DNA from: Coptis chinensis
Taxonomy: Eukaryota; Streptophyta; Magnoliopsida; Ranunculales; Ranunculaceae
Assembly: GCA_015680905.1 (NCBI GenBank)
Contig: CM027381.1
Location: 67,011,501 to 67,075,500, forward strand
Direction of reading: 5' to 3'
DNA: 64,000 nt
Shown: piece after piece, positions 45,586-58,468 of the stretch
How the letters are laid out: the number at the start of each line of letters is the position of its first letter
Position numbering within the stretch: position 1 is the stretch's first letter
Translations under genes and position numbers: made by a program
Notes under the pieces: model-generated
Seen by the model: the letters and a program-made list of their open reading frames with translations, nothing else
Told to the model about the DNA's origin: nothing
Databases searched by the model: none

Positions 45586-46357
45586 TGAAGTTTCAGAGAC
45601 AACTAATGGTTTTGTAGACTGTGGGGGAGGCGAGTTTGAAGAAAAATAACTAAAAACAACGGTGGTGGCGTTGGTGGCGGTGGTGGTTACTTGAATTGGT
45701 GGATGTTTTCGGAGTTGGGGTGGTGGTGGTAATGGTTTGGAGAAGATTTTAGTTGGATTGAATTGCTTGGCGTGGGTGTAGTTAGGTTTTCTTCTCTCTC
45801 TTTTTTTTTTTTTATTTTTTTATTTTGGTGTTCAAGGTTTGATTTAAACTTGGTAACCGGCAGGATTGAAAAGGAAAGAACTGTGCGTTTTTGGGAAGGA
45901 AGGAGACGCCGCGGGCGTCGTCGCGGTTTGGGCCCAAAGCCCAATTTGAATTCGAGTTTTCGATTTTTGCGCAATTTCAAATTCAATTTGTCGCTTCGTT
46001 ACTGGTCCGATTTTGGCGAATGAGTTATGGAAATGATCAGTAGAGAATTTCCAATTCAATGATCCATAAAACACTCAATTCCAACCATGGGTGACGTATA
46101 AGAAGGTAGAAAACACCTCAAAGTGCGTGTGTGACGTAAGTTATGCGAACGAAGGAAATCTAAGTTTAAGATAACGTCAACCCTATTGAACTACAAGTAA
46201 TGGGCCTAAGCAACACAAATGGAAAGTTCGAGCAATCCAGATGGAAAGACCGATTGCCCACCCCAAACAAATTTTTAAACACAAAATTTGTTCTAACGCG
46301 TCGATGGTTTAAAGTCGATTCCCAAGACTTGTTGGATTGCTATTTCTATGATTAAGA

Positions 46358-46440
<83 letters not shown>

Positions 46441-46601
46441 GTTTATTATAAGAAAAACGAAAAACAATAAATACATAATTCACCCCATAGAGGAACATGA
46501 CTCAAAATCGAGAAAACATGCAAAAGTGGAAAACGTGAATTATGTTAACCATGGACTTAGGATCCGGTACTTACCGCCACACACTCCATAGGGAGGGCCG
46601 A
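45586..46601. other. Athila spacer between integrase and downstream ORF
   Basis: No gene recognised. It includes TGG/GGT-rich low-complexity sequence at about 45658-45735 and the TA repeat. In retroelements of this lineage this part is normally non-coding leader for the downstream ORF. Confidence 0.45.
46361..46437. repeat. (TA)n microsatellite, ~38 units
   Basis: A pure alternating TA tract of about 77 bp lies inside the Athila spacer. Confidence 0.97.
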
Positions 46602-48121
46602 TTACCTGAATGGTGCACTTACCACTATATGGAAGTGAAAGGAAGTACACCAATGACAAAGGTCAATCCTCATAGATGTGGTCCCCAAAAGGACTTCCTC
46701 TACATCGGGGGACGAAAGTTCGTGAAAATGTTTTAACCGTTGACCATTAAATTGAAAGGTACTGTTGTCATTGGGATTTACCAAGGTGATTGCCCGTAAG
46801 GGGTGACTTCAATAACGAGAAAAGGACCGGACCAGCGGGTTTTAGTTTCCCTAGGAAAATATGTAGGCGGGGAGTTGTAAAGCAAGACCTTTTGATGACC
46901 ACAAACTCTTTTTGCAAGATTTGCTTATCATGAACCGCGTTTCATGTTAGCTTTATAATCCTTCACGAGATCATAAGAATCGCCACGGATTTCTTCAAGA
47001 TCATTCAATTGCAACTTGCGTTTGACACCTGCCTCATCAATATTGAAGTTAAGGCTTTTTATAGCCCACGAGCCGGTGCTCTAATTCAATCGGGCAAATG
47101 ACATGGTTTCCCAAATACAAGTCTAAAGGGAGACATACCTATAGGAGTTTTGAAAGCAGTTCTATACACCCATAAGGCATCCGATAGACGCCCGACCCGA
47201 TCTTTCCTATCGGGGTTCTGAGTTGTTTATAAAATCTTTTGATTTCCCTATTAGAAACTTCTACTTGTCCGCTAGTTTGTGGATGATAAGGAGTTGCTAC
47301 TTTGTGTGTAACTCCATACTTTTCACTAGGGATGCAACAACTCTGTTGCAAAAATGTGTTCCACCATCACTAATGATGGCTTTAGGAATGCCAAACCGAC
47401 GTAAAATATATTCTTTAATAAAAAAATACAACGGTCTTATGGTCATTGCTACGACAAGCTAGGGCCTCTATCCATTTAGACACGTAGTCCACGGCAACTA
47501 GAATATAAATGAAACCGTGGGAAACAGGGAAGGGACCCATGAAATCAATGCCCCAAACGTCAAAAATTTCTACTATCAAGATTGGATTTAATGGCATCAT
47601 ATTACGTTTAAGTGATTAAGCCCAAGTTGTTGGCAGCGAATACACGTCTTGCAATGCACTTGGGCATCCTTAAAAGGGTAGGCCAATAAAATCCACATTG
47701 AAGAACTTTAGCGGCTATTTTCATCCCACTAAAATGGCCACCACACTCTTTGTCATGGCAAAAGATAGAACTTCATTATATTCCCACCGGGAATACAACG
47801 ACGAATAATCGATCCGCCAATACTTAAAAAGGTAGGGCTCATCCCAAAGGTATAACTTAACTCGGCCAAGAACTTCTTACGTTCATTTCTTGACCAATTA
47901 TAAGGCATAACATCAGCCGCTAAATAATTTACAATGTCGAGATACCATGGTGCTGAAAAATAGCATACTCTGAGATGCTCATCGGGGAAAAGAGTCCAAT
48001 ATGGACTCAAAATCACTCGATCGTCGTTTGTGAGTCTAGATAAGTGGTCGGCAACTACGTTTTTGACCCTCTTTTTGTCCTTTTTTATTTCTAATGTGAA
48101 CTCTTGCGGAGAAGGATCCAT
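46602..48121 (-). pseudogene. Athila RNase H end and integrase
   Basis: From 48121: KNVVADHLSRL (end of the RNase H domain), PDEHLRVCYFSAPWYLDIVN and the zinc region. From 47600: [20 protein letters not shown] (first Asp) with [14 protein letters not shown]. From 47351: [20 protein letters not shown] (catalytic Glu in GQVEVSN). The C-terminal part VNPNDNSTFQFNGQRLKHF is at about 46725-46784. [12 protein letters not shown] is diagnostic for Athila. Several stops break it. Confidence 0.87.
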
Positions 48122-49224
48122 CGGATTAATCTCTGCTTAGCATCATTCTTTGCAAGAAGGTACTTAAAATGGTCAGATGGTCCGTGTAAACTAAAGTTTT
48201 AGAACGAACCAAATAAGGACGAAACTTATCTAAAGCATAAATGACAGCTAAGAATTCTTTTTTCGGTAGTTGAATAATTCCGTTGAGCATCGTTTAAGGT
48301 TTTACTAGCATAATAAATAACGATGGACTTATTATCTAGTTTTTGTCCCAAGATCGCACTAACTGCATAGTCACTAGCATCACACATGAGTTCGAAAGGT
48401 TTAGACCAATCGGGGAGGTTGTATAATTGGTGCAGAGGTTAGGGCGGCTTTTTAAAGTTTCAAAAGCCTTCTTACAGTTAAAATTAAAATCAAAGATTGC
48501 ATCTTTCAAAAGCATATTAGTTAAAGGCCTAGCTATTTTCGAGAAGTCTTTAATAAACCGCCTATAAAAACCTGCATGGCCTAGAAAGGCTCTAATATCA
48601 CGGACAGTCCGTGGTTTAGGTAGAGTCACTATCTTATCTAGTTTGGCCTTATCTACTTCGATGCCATCACTAGATACGATGTGACCTAGTACTATGCCCT
48701 TTTCACCATGAAATGACACTTTTCCCACTTTAAAACGAGGCTCTTTTCTTCACACCGTGTCAAAACCTTAGATAGGTTAGACAAACAGTCTGTGAAGGAG
48801 TCTCCATAGATAGAAAAATCATCCATGAAAACTTCCATAAAGTGCTCTACCATGTCACTAAATATATGAAGCATACACCGTTGGAAGGTACTAGGAGCAT
48901 TACAAAGGCCAAAAGGCATTCGTTTATAGGCATACATTCCAAAGGGACATGTGAAGGTAGTCTTTTCTTGGTCATCAATATCAATAATAATCTGAAAATA
49001 GCCTGAGTAGCCATCCAGAAAACAATAAAAGCATGACCAGCTAAGCGTTCGAAAGCATTTGATCTATAAAAGGTAAAGGAAAGTGATCCTTTCGTGTCAT
49101 AGCATTTAAACGTCGTAAATCAATACGATCCTCCATTTCATAGGACCTTATGTGACAACATAGTTACCCTTCCCGCTACGCACCATGGTAACTCCCGATT
49201 TCTTAGGAACTACATGAATGGGGC
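48122..49224 (-). pseudogene. Athila reverse transcriptase and RNase H
   Basis: From 48937: YKRMPFGLCNAPSTFQRCML, IFSDMVEHFMEVFMDDFSIY with the catalytic F-MDD (FMDD, usual for Athila), then ECSLVL-like CEEKSLVLKWEKCHFMV. From 48728: GIVLGHIVSSDGIEVDKAKL, then RTVRDIRAFLGHAGFYRRFI and DFSKIARPLTNML. The RNase H part down to 48122 is frameshifted. Confidence 0.87.
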
Positions 49225-49812
49225 TTACCCATTCGCTATCGAGATTGGGTATATGATACCCACATCGAGTAATCGTAAGACTTCTTCCCTAACCACCTCT
49301 TTCATGGCGGGGTTCAAACGTAGCCGAGGTTCGCGAAGTTTCGCGTTATCCAAATGGATACGATGAGTGCAAACATTAGGGTCAATTCCGCCAATGTCGG
49401 CTAGGGACCAACCAATCGCAGACCGATGTTCCCTAATCACCCGGATTAAACGTGTCTCTTCATCATTAGATAATAGAGAAGATATAATTACCGGATGACT
49501 ACCATCCGGATCAAGTTGAATATATTTTAACTCCGAGGGAAGAGGTTTAAGCACTGGGGTGGAAGGAAAATCAATAGATGTTTCATCGGGGTCCTCATTT
49601 TGCATAATGAATACTTGCTTAGGTAGCAAGTCTTCATACTCAGTATATGGAGCAACCGAAGGGTCTACAATTGGTGTGGACTCAAGGATGGTGTTGACTT
49701 CCTCTAAGTAGGAGTCATTTACAAAATCTGAAGTTCCAAAAGAAAAGAATTTGTACATATTGTTTTCGGGAAACGTGTTGTTAAAATAATCTTGAGCTAA
49801 GCTCTCGATCAT
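49225..49812 (-). pseudogene. Athila protease-RT linker and RT N-terminus
   Basis: A single frame of 195 codons: acidic linker, then LPSELKYIQLDPDGSHPVII, EETRLIRVIREHRSAIGWSL, DIGGIDPNVCTHRIHLD and RLRLNPAMKEVVREEVLRLL, which is the standard start of the Athila RT (…GWSLADIGGI…). It ends at a stop just before the palm. Confidence 0.82.
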
Positions 49813-50300
49813 GCTAACCTCCCCATCTATGTAGCGAATCGGTAACTATTTCATCATTTTAAAACATTTACCTCAACCGTAAGATGGCCAAAAGATAAGG
49901 ACATCTTACCACCATCGCGCAATTTATAAGTCGTTGGTTGTTGCCAAGAAGGGGCTTTAAGATGATCGATACAGAGTCGTTAGCGACTTACGTATCGAGA
50001 ATAACAAAATCAGCGGGATAGTAGAAATCCTAAACCTTAACAAGCACGCTTTTCCACTACACCCTTAGGATACTTAATTGACATGTCCGCTAATTGCAAC
50101 GTTATTTTTGTAGGTTGCATTTCTTGTAGACCTATTTTTTTATACAAATAATCACGGGGAGTAAGTTAACACTTCGCCCCAGTGTCTAATAAAGCGATTA
50201 GTCATGTGGGAATCTCCTAAGGTGCATTTTACTGATGGGGCTGACCGGGGTCCTTGTACTTAACAATTCCATTATTTTTTAGGATAAAGTTGGGAACTGT

Positions 50301-52205
50301 TTAGTTAAAAGCGTCTTTAGGTATGTTAGTCTTACACCTAGTAGTCCACAACTCCTTAAGAAACTTAGCGTGGTTAGGTAGCTTTTTAATAGCTTCGAGA
50401 AAAGGAAGGTTTATCGTTAGATTTTTGAAAACGTTCCTAATCTCCTCAAAGTTTGTATCCCTGGTTAGCATGGCTAATTTATGAGGGAATGGTGGTTTCG
50501 CTCTATATTTAGCGTATGGCTCGACTTGATGTGTAACCTTGGCTTTCTGTTTCTTAGTTTGTTGTTTAACTGGTACATCTACAGTGGTAGGCTCTTCAGT
50601 TTCTATTTCGGTATCTAGTTCGATATCCGGTGTAGGGAGTACTAATGGGGTAACTATAGGTATAGTTACTTTGTTATCAACCACTCTTCCAGAACGGAGA
50701 GTGGTGATGGCATTTAGGTCACCTACTATTGTTGTTTCCGTACTAGTATGACCGTTTACCTCAAAGGCTGTGTTTGTTGTTTTCGGGTTTGGTATCGCTT
50801 GTCCTGGAAACGCGCCTTTTGGTTGGGCTTTCTCTTGGGCTAACTGTTGTATGCCCTGATTTATGGATTGTAAGATCTGTTGGTTTGATTGAGTCATTGA
50901 TTGGAAAAGTTGTAGGGTAACCTGTATAAAGGCGTCGATACGATCCGGTTGTGTAGGTGTGTAGTTGTCGCAGTGGTGCGACCGAACTATCTCATGTTGA
51001 TTATTTATGGGTGGGTTGTGATAGTTACTATTGTTAACCTAACGATACCTCTATTGGTATTATAACTATTATAATTACTCGACCTTATGCTATACCTTGT
51101 CGTGGTTTAAGCTTGGTTGTTATAATTATTATAATTTCCCCGACCTTGTCCCCGTCCTTGCCTAGGTGGAGCTTGATTATAGTTGTTTGCTTGCCTAACA
51201 TTTTGGTTATTAAACCACGGAGGTGAAACTTGTTGATTGTTTATGACTAAAGTTGGGATGTTGTCTCCATGGGGCATTAAGAATAGGATAGCTATTAATG
51301 GAGCAAACATTGTCTTGCTCTAATTGTTGTTGTTCATAGGCGAAAAGGACAATAGGAGTCGTGGTGCTTTCGGGACTCAAACAAACATTACATGGGTTGG
51401 AGTTGACATTCATGATGGGGATAGGCTTTTGTTACCGCGAAATAGCCTCAACCTTTTTAGTTAGAGATTCGATTAAATTTTTAAGTTCTAGATCGGGTTT
51501 CATCTCAAACATACCGGTGCCTTAACTGTTGAAGAAGAACTAGCGGGCGGGGATATCATCACTACCCCAATTGTTATTAGCGTTTAATTTGATCTTCTAA
51601 AAATTTGTAAGCCTCCGGGGCTCCTTTTACTTAGAAACTACCCCATTCATTATGTCAAGGACTTTTTATGGTGATGTTGAAGTCCTTTGAAAAAGGCACA
51701 AACTAACGTGTCTTTTTGCTAGGTTATGGTGTGGACACTCTATAAGCGATCGGTGAAACGATTCCAAGCCTCGAGAAAATGATTCATGAGGATTTTGTCG
51801 GAAAAAATGAATCTTGGAAAGCATCTCATCCGTCTTTAGGGGTGGGTAAAAAATGTTCCATAAACAAACCGAACAAATTTAGCCCACGAGTCCACAGAGT
51901 TAGGCCAGGCGAGTTAACCAAAAAACGCTGCCTTATCGGCTAAGGTGAAGGGAAATACCCTCGGTTTAATTTGTTCCGTACCAACCGTGAAGATAATGGA
52001 ATGTTGTAAGGACTTGCTCAATCCTACGCATGTGTTGGTAAGGTTTTTCATGGTCTAAACCATGGAAAATGGGTAACAAATTAAATATGTTTGGGGGAAT
52101 TCGAAAATCCCCCACTGGGTTTGCTAGAACGATGCAAGATTTAAGGCTATCACTCGAGGCTTTGTAAAAGTCGAGAGAGAGAGGAGTCTCTCTTTCTTCA
52201 GCCAT
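50301..52205 (-). pseudogene. Athila gag
   Basis: It starts MAEERETPLS (52205), followed by IPPNIFNLLPIFHGLDHEKP, the Athila gag beginning. The middle is full of stops; 51310-51107 gives an N/Q/R-rich zinc-knuckle-region remnant (APPRQGRGQGRGNYNNYN). The last part, 50897-50301, reads AITTLRSGRVVDNK, then KPPFPHKLAML, FKNLTINLPFLEAIKKLPNH and AKFLKELWTTR, a clear Athila pattern. Confidence 0.85.
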
Positions 52206-52850
52206 TATGTCGGTGTGGTTGGTGGAATAGTAGCTAGAGGTGTAGTGATTGGTATACTCGATAGATTTGTTTGTTGACGCTGGCGGTTAATTACGTTCGG
52301 TGTTTTCTCCCACCGGACCTTAATCTCATGCAAGTCTAAGTCTAAACACGACAACACTCCAAACAATCTTGATATTTTAGTATAAACCTCTAACCGAGAT
52401 CGCGAGGTATGGAAGAAAGGAATACCTGATAAGCGTCTTTGCTTTGCTTATGAATAGCGTCTTGTTTACGCGTGTTCAGTGTAAATAACAAGTTAGAATA
52501 CTGAGTAAAACTTAAAAATCGAAGTTCAAAAGAAACCTGTAGAAATCTGGAAAATTTAGCTTAGAGGCGCGCGAGTCGCTAAAGAACGCATCGGCTCTGT
52601 GTAACTCCAAGTTACAGTGTTTTAGGGCGGGTCGCACTCAAGATGGGGGCGGGTCGCGCCCTAGGTTCCAGGCGTTTGGCAGCAGTGTGCGCTTCAGATA
52701 GAGGCGTGGTCGTGCTCCGTCTTTTTTTCGGGAACTTTTCAACGCTGAAACGGACAACCACAATATGAATCAAACAAGGGTGGGTGGGTTTAATGGGACT
52801 TAAAAATGACTAATTATACTATGAAAATAATGCTAAAGTGAAACTAAGAT

Positions 52851-52863
52851 GGCAGCGGCGCCA
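52851..52863 (-). promoter_or_regulatory. Athila primer binding site
   Basis: Minus-strand TGGCGCCGCTGCC lies 2 nt from the 5' LTR and resembles the Athila primer site (TGGCGCCGTTGCC). Confidence 0.8.
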
Positions 52864-52865
52864 TT

Positions 52866-54339
52866 TGACAAATCATAAAATGGAATAGTTTACCTACGAA
52901 ATGAACGATGAACTCAAAACGTAAGTAAACTAAAACTATTTACTAGTCTAAATTTATCAAAGTTTCTACTATCAATTCTATCGAAATAGAGTGGAGTAAC
53001 AAATTCGTTCCACTCCTAGTTCTCTAGCATGGAATGTTTTCTAATCTAATTAGTCGGTCTTAAGTCAAATGAGAGCTTTACGAAGGGGGTTATACTACGA
53101 TACAATATGAAATTGATTATGTTGAATTTAAACTACGAATGCTATGGAAATATGATTGTTTTTGAATCTAGATAAAGGATTAGAGGGGAATTGAATCCAC
53201 CTTCAATCCAACTTAATAACCTAGCATAGATTCTTGTATCTCGATTCTTACGTTCTTACGGCAAGAAATTCGAGTTCTAATCCCTAGTGTTCATGGCATT
53301 TCTACCAAATACTAACTAGCATGTGAGGTCGTCCACCCATTCTCATGGCGAATCACGACCTTCTAGAGTGGAATAGATTCTACAACACTTCTACACTATA
53401 CCACTAAGTTTTCATTAAGGCTTCATCAACCCCTCTAATGGAGGTTTTAGCCTTGTGTCATCAACCCATCATTTCCCATTGAATTATAACTACACATCAT
53501 ATTAAAATTCTAACTTAACTAATTTAACTAATAATGCTTCAATCTACTTAAACTACGAAATGATAATCAACAAGAATTAAAACTAGATCTATAAATTGAC
53601 ATAACAAAAATCGAAATTGACAAAAATAACTATTTTATTTATCTAATCAATCAAGAACAATGATTTAAAGACTTAATCTAAAACAAGAATTGAAAATGAA
53701 CTTAAACTTAATTAATTTACTGAAAACTAGATCTAGAATTATATATATTTTTAGGTCTAACTAGCTACCATTAACAAAGAGCTAAGCTTTTGTTTTTATA
53801 TGTCCAGATCCAAAAATCGTGCATGGGCTTGGAGCCATATTTTGGGCCAGAGAATCAGGCCCAAAACCCAATTCTTTCAGTCCAAAAAGGCCTCTCCAGC
53901 TGCAGTTGGCTTCAACAGACTTTTCATTCTACTTCTGCTTCTCTGATTGGCTCAAGGCTTAGACCATTAGAAAGCTCTTTCCGAACCGGTTGTTTTGACA
54001 TAAGGTAGGTCCCATTCCGAGGTCTGAGTCCAAAGATACGGACTTCGAAAGTTTTTTGATTTTGTGTCTTTGTTTACGCCCGCGTCGACTTTTTAAGCTT
54101 TTGACCGGGCTTTAGAAGGCTTTGTCTTCTTGAATCTTGGCCTTTAATCATGGAACTCCTTAGTAACCGACCTTTGCTCCTTTATCTCGCTAAAGTGGCA
54201 CATTTATGCACATAATGGACTTTGAAACCTGAAATGCATAAAAACACGTAATCAGTGTTAACTCTTAATTATTACTCACATAATTGGTCTAAAAGTATGA
54301 CTGTTACAGGGTTAAAACTACAGTTTTGGGCTCTTATCA
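52866..54339 (-). repeat. Athila 5' LTR
   Basis: It is the partner of the 3' copy at 39346-40817, with TG...CA ends, adjacent to the AGTAC duplication at 54340-54344. Confidence 0.92.
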
Positions 54340-54344
54340 AGTAC

Positions 54345-55277
54345 CTGTCTATGAAGGTCCTAAATAGTTCTTCTGAGGAGCTAATCTGACGCTAAGGTAA
54401 TCTGTGATACCACTGTAGCATAGATCCAGACAGGGAGGCTTTAAACTCTTGACACATGACATGGTCATATCTCTCATATTGTCACATAGTAGCACGATAC
54501 CTGAACACGTGATCCACTAGATCTGACTTGCCACTAAAGACACTAAACTTCGGTTGTCTATACCCATGAGGATATGGCTTCCTCATCACCCATGACGCAA
54601 AAGAGATCTGCCTACCCCCATTATGGCATATTGAACAAGGGAGTCTTGCATTTTTCTCCCCTTGCCTATTATCCGATGCATCTGACGGATCAGGTCATTC
54701 TTCTCAGTTTTTCATGCACTTTTTTTGGTAGAAAGTTTCTTATTCTATGTTCTTTTTCAGTGTCGAGGGTCGACATCACGATCCTGGTCAGTGGACTCTG
54801 GCTCTGAGGCTGTTCTTGAGTCCACATCTGAGTTGTTGTATTCTTACTCAAATAACTCGCGCCGAACTGGGTCCCCACACCTTAAGTCCTAGCACGACCA
54901 CCTTTCGGAGGGTCTTCATTATCAAGATCGATGAGTGGATCCTTCCCTGTGTCAGACTGATATAAGGGCCTTAGCAGCTGTAATTCTCGCTCAAGGTTGC
55001 TCCTTTGTTGTTCCAGAGCCTGCACCGCCTGACTCGCCTTAACAGATCTGGGTTCATGAGGACAGCATTCTTGCCATTTTAACCTTCCTTTTGAGCTTTA
55101 TTCCTGGGACCTACTCTACGAACAACTGGTTCATCGATGCTGGTCATAGGTCCTTGGGGGATCATTCGCTTCTTGGAAACCGACATTCTCACCCCCTTCA
55201 GGCATCTCGTGCACTTCCTCTCTAATGGCGACGCTGCGCGTGGTAGCGCCACCCTTTGTTTTCTTTGCTCCTGCCAT
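54345..55277 (-). pseudogene. Tat-B gag, N-terminal part
   Basis: It starts MAGAKKTKGGATTRSVAIRE (55277), then a K/E-rich stretch with stops, and ends SEELFRTFIDRY at the Athila border, continuing in frame into 39345. The middle is frameshifted. Confidence 0.72.
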
Positions 55278-55338
55278 CACAACAATAAGAGTTTTTAGAA
55301 TAAATCAATCGTTTGAAACGAATATTCACTTGCTTTCA

Positions 55339-55356
55339 TCCCCACAGACGGTGCCA
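55339..55356 (-). promoter_or_regulatory. Tat-B primer binding site
   Basis: Minus-strand TGGCACCGTCTGTGGGGA lies 5 nt from the LTR end. Same layout as in Tat-A, with one CA for GC change in the first 8 bases. Confidence 0.75.
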
Positions 55357-55361
55357 AAAGA

Positions 55362-56045
55362 TGTAAGGGAAATTCTAAGTATTCCCTGACCTTCCTCTGT
55401 GACTTGTGATCTAGAATCCTTTGCTGAATAGAGAAGGGATGAGATGATGGTGAGTTCAAGGTTGAACCATCTGACGGCTGCCTACGTATCTCCTTTGTTC
55501 TATTGGAGAACCAAACCCTATTTTGCATAGTTCCTAAGAGCGAATCCCTATGGTTTATATAGTAAGGGTGACGAGAGCCCTAAGGTTAGGGTTGTCCTCA
55601 CCACTTGTGAGTTCCCTTCCATCTTTGGACTCTGCCTTCCTATTAGGATTCCTCTTCTTATATAAGTCTGAATCTATACCATATCTTATGAGAGGTAAGT
55701 TTCCTTGTTGATCATAATGTCCCATCGTGTATGGGAAGATTATATCTAAAAGGTAACTTCTAAGATATGTCATCATGATTCCTTCCTTATCATCAAAGAT
55801 TATCATCTTCAATTTCTTTCTGTTCAAGAACTGTCTAGATCAATTCCTATCAACTGGGGTAACTGTTATGTTTGAAGGCGATCAGTCATGTGCTTGGCAC
55901 ATGTCCACTAAACACTCATGCTAAACACGAGATCACTTATTCACAGAACTTATCCGATGGTCCTCGCCTCATTCTGGATATCTATAGTCTTAGGTTATTG
56001 CCCATACACGTGTCATTTGTTCAATGATGGGAAATCCCCCCTACA
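55362..56045 (-). repeat. Tat-B 5' LTR
   Basis: It is the partner of 26924-27606. The CCATG duplication follows directly (56046-56050), then the PMD reading frame resumes. Confidence 0.92.
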
Positions 56046-58010
56046 CCATGGGTGATCTAGATGATGAACCAAGCACTTCTGGAGCTGGAAATCAGGGAGC
56101 TGTGCCTAATGATCCTTTGTTGCTTCAGTATCAGCAAGTTGATTTTGAATTTCTTGTTGAGGCTATGGATTTCAGCCATCTTAGACCGGTGTCTATGAGG
56201 TTTCATGATAGGTATGCCTCAAGATCTCAAGAGTTGTTCTTAAACAACATGTATGTATTTTAATTTCATATATTAGCAGTAGTAGTAGTTAATTTTAGTA
56301 GTTAAATACGTACATTTTTATTTTTATTTTTTTAATTTTAGTTTCATTTTGCGTACATCAAAGATGTGTTATGTATCGGGTTCGGTGCACTCCACGTTCG
56401 CTTAAGACGTGGTGGGATGATATTAAAAAATTTGATGCACTTGACCATGTTAGAGATGCAATTCTAGCGACTCCCTTTGGTCATCTAGTTGACATACCTT
56501 ACAATAAGACTGACATTCAGGGAGTTATAAATGGTTTAGTTGAAAATGGTGGGATAGTACACATACTTTTCACTTCCCTCAAGGAGAGTTGGGCTTCACT
56601 CCACTACATTTTTGTATGATATCTGGTTTGACTATAGGATTAGGTCAGCTGTTGAGATGTAGCACTGAATTCCAGAGTTGTGCCCAAATGATGACTTTCT
56701 TCCCTTGTCTGACCGAGGAGTCATTTAACAGTGTTGGTGTTAGGATTTCTGGTATCAAGGCTACATACATTACACCATTGACTAATGATGATGGGTTGTA
56801 GTTTTTAATAAATTATTTGTTACTTGATTCTAATGATGGTCAAGCACATGTTGATGAATATGTAAGAGCTTTCTGTATGTATTTGATGGGCATCTTGTTT
56901 CTTCCTTCTGGCCATTCCACGATTAACTTAGGGTATTTAGCCAACTTTGAGCACTTGCATGAGTTGGGCGGTATTGATTTTAGTGGAGCCATATACTGTA
57001 ATTTGTTGCGTTGTTTAGATAGGGCTTCTTGGTAGACTGGTGTTGTTAGTAGTCCCCAGATGGGAGGGTTTGTCATTCTCTTAGAGGTATGGTTTTATGA
57101 GTATTTTCGTGCTGTAAATTCTATCCTCACAGAGTACACCGATGAGAGGCCTAGGCTCAGGGCTTGGCACGGACCTCATCAAGCTCGTCTGACCAGTGAG
57201 ATCAGTCATAACATAACTTCTGTAAGAACCCAGATTGAGCTTAGCACACAAGCTTCTATTGTTTGGAGGCCTTGGCAGACATTTGTGTACATCGGCGCGA
57301 ATGACTGTAGATACGCATTGTTCATTTCTCATATGAGGATGGTATTCACTTATGGGAGTGATATGGAGTGGTATTTAGGGGATAGATGTTACAGATAGCT
57401 CACACCATACTTTGGTATCCCCCCTGATCAGCCTACCCATGTATCAGAGGCTAAGGACATGACCTTACAACAAGTCATCGAGAGAAACGTGCATTGGAGT
57501 TGGCTAGTAGCTTCTGACCTAATTACATTACAGACTTATGATCATTATTACCGTTATTGGTTTAAGGTATCTATTGGTCATTTGCTCCCAGCTGTGGGTT
57601 GTATAGGCAACATTCATACGGTTAATAGAATGGGTGTCAGACATGAATATCAGATTGGCCAGCCATCACAGCTGACGTTTCAACATGGACCTGTACACAC
57701 ATTTGTTCCAGCACCAGATCCCCCTCAGTCAGAGTGTCCTTGGGTTTTCAGTTTGAGTGATCCGAGTGGCCAAACAATTTACCATCCCATTTCTTTTATT
57801 TATGACACTCACGTCGTACAGTTAGAGCCTAACCTTGGACATCTACCTCTAGTAATTATTTTTATTAGTTTTGGTTTATTATTTTTGTTTATTATGAAAA
57901 TGTCAAAAATTATTAATGAATAATTATTTCAGGATGAGCTACGCATGAGATATGAGACATGCCTTCGTGTAAATGATGGCTTGTGCTCCTCGATATTCGC
58001 CTATAGTGTT

Positions 58011-58032
58011 GAGAGAGAGAGAGAGAGAGAGA
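58011..58032. repeat. (GA)n microsatellite inside the PMD pseudogene
   Basis: A run of GA units encodes RERERE in the PMD frame. Length change here would shift the frame between the upstream and downstream parts. Confidence 0.9.
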
Positions 58033-58468
58033 CTTCTTTCCCAGGCTCATGTGGATTATGACGATTTGCAATGCCAGGTTGATGAGTTACAGGCTCAGAT
58101 TCATCGCACAAGGGTGAGTTCATCACATGAACAGACGGAGAGTTCAGCAGAAGAACAGTCGAGGAGGAGTTCACGGCAGAGGAGGCGTATGTAGGAAGTG
58201 AGCACTTGATGATTTATAATATTAAGTTTGTTGTATGACAATTATTATTATGTTGTGTGATTTAGAATTGTTCATTTGATCATTTTGATAAGTTCTAATT
58301 TACTTCCTTTGATCAATTTGATTTAGCAAATGAATTGCAATTTTTATTAATAGAATGACAACTAATACATGATTGCAAAAATATAAAATAAAAATAAATA
58401 AATAAATAAAAGACAACTATTACATATCACCCTTATTACATACTACTAGAGTTACTCTAGTTATCAAG

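Larger units (their letters stand above)
39346..54339 (-). mobile_element. Athila: Ty3/gypsy retrotransposon nested in Tat-B gag (14,994 bp, minus strand)
   Basis: LTRs are 52866-54339 (5') and 39346-40817 (3'), about 1.47 kb and nearly identical. The target duplication AGTAC is at 39341-39345 and 54340-54344. The primer site starts TGGCGCCGCTGCC on the minus strand (52851-52863). Gag, RT, RNase H and integrase have Athila-type motifs, and a downstream ORF of the 'env-like'/plant transposon protein type is present. The closer LTR match than in Tat-B fits its later insertion. It still has stops in gag, RT and IN. Confidence 0.92.
26924..56045 (-). mobile_element. Tat-B: Ty3/gypsy Tat-lineage retrotransposon (minus strand) with nested insertions
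   Basis: LTRs are 55362-56045 (5' for this strand) and 26924-27606 (3'), 684 and 683 bp, roughly 94% alike by eye. The target duplication CCATG is at 26919-26923 and 56046-56050. The primer site is at 55339-55356 and the purine tract next to 27607. gag, PR, RT, RNase H, aRH and integrase fragments lie on the minus strand between 55277 and 34951. Inside are the Athila element (39346-54339) and an LTR-like element (31717-34945). Its own DNA is about 10.9 kb. All domains have stops. Confidence 0.9.
26816..58194 (+). pseudogene. Plant mobile domain (PMD) gene inside the Harbinger element, split by Tat-B
   Basis: PMD proteins (MAIN/MAIL-like; Pfam PMD) are nuclear proteins found both as host genes and inside transposons. 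The first 36 codons (26816-26923) start MDFDDEYVYNNQTRW. They join exactly in frame at 56051 to GDLDDEPSTSGAG, then VDFEFLVEAMDF and RFHDRYASRSQELF. A later exon gives LKTWWDDIKKFDALDHVRD. After a frameshift near 56555 come GELGFTPLHFCMISGLTIGL, GQAHVDEYVRAFCMYLMGIL and ICRPWQ-like/IGANDCRYA parts, then DHYYRYWFKVSIGHLLP and a Q/R-rich tail ending RRRM (58194). Stops at 56800, 57033 and 57396, plus a GA repeat at 58011-58032, break it. It is old and non-functional, but its architecture is clear. Confidence 0.72.
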
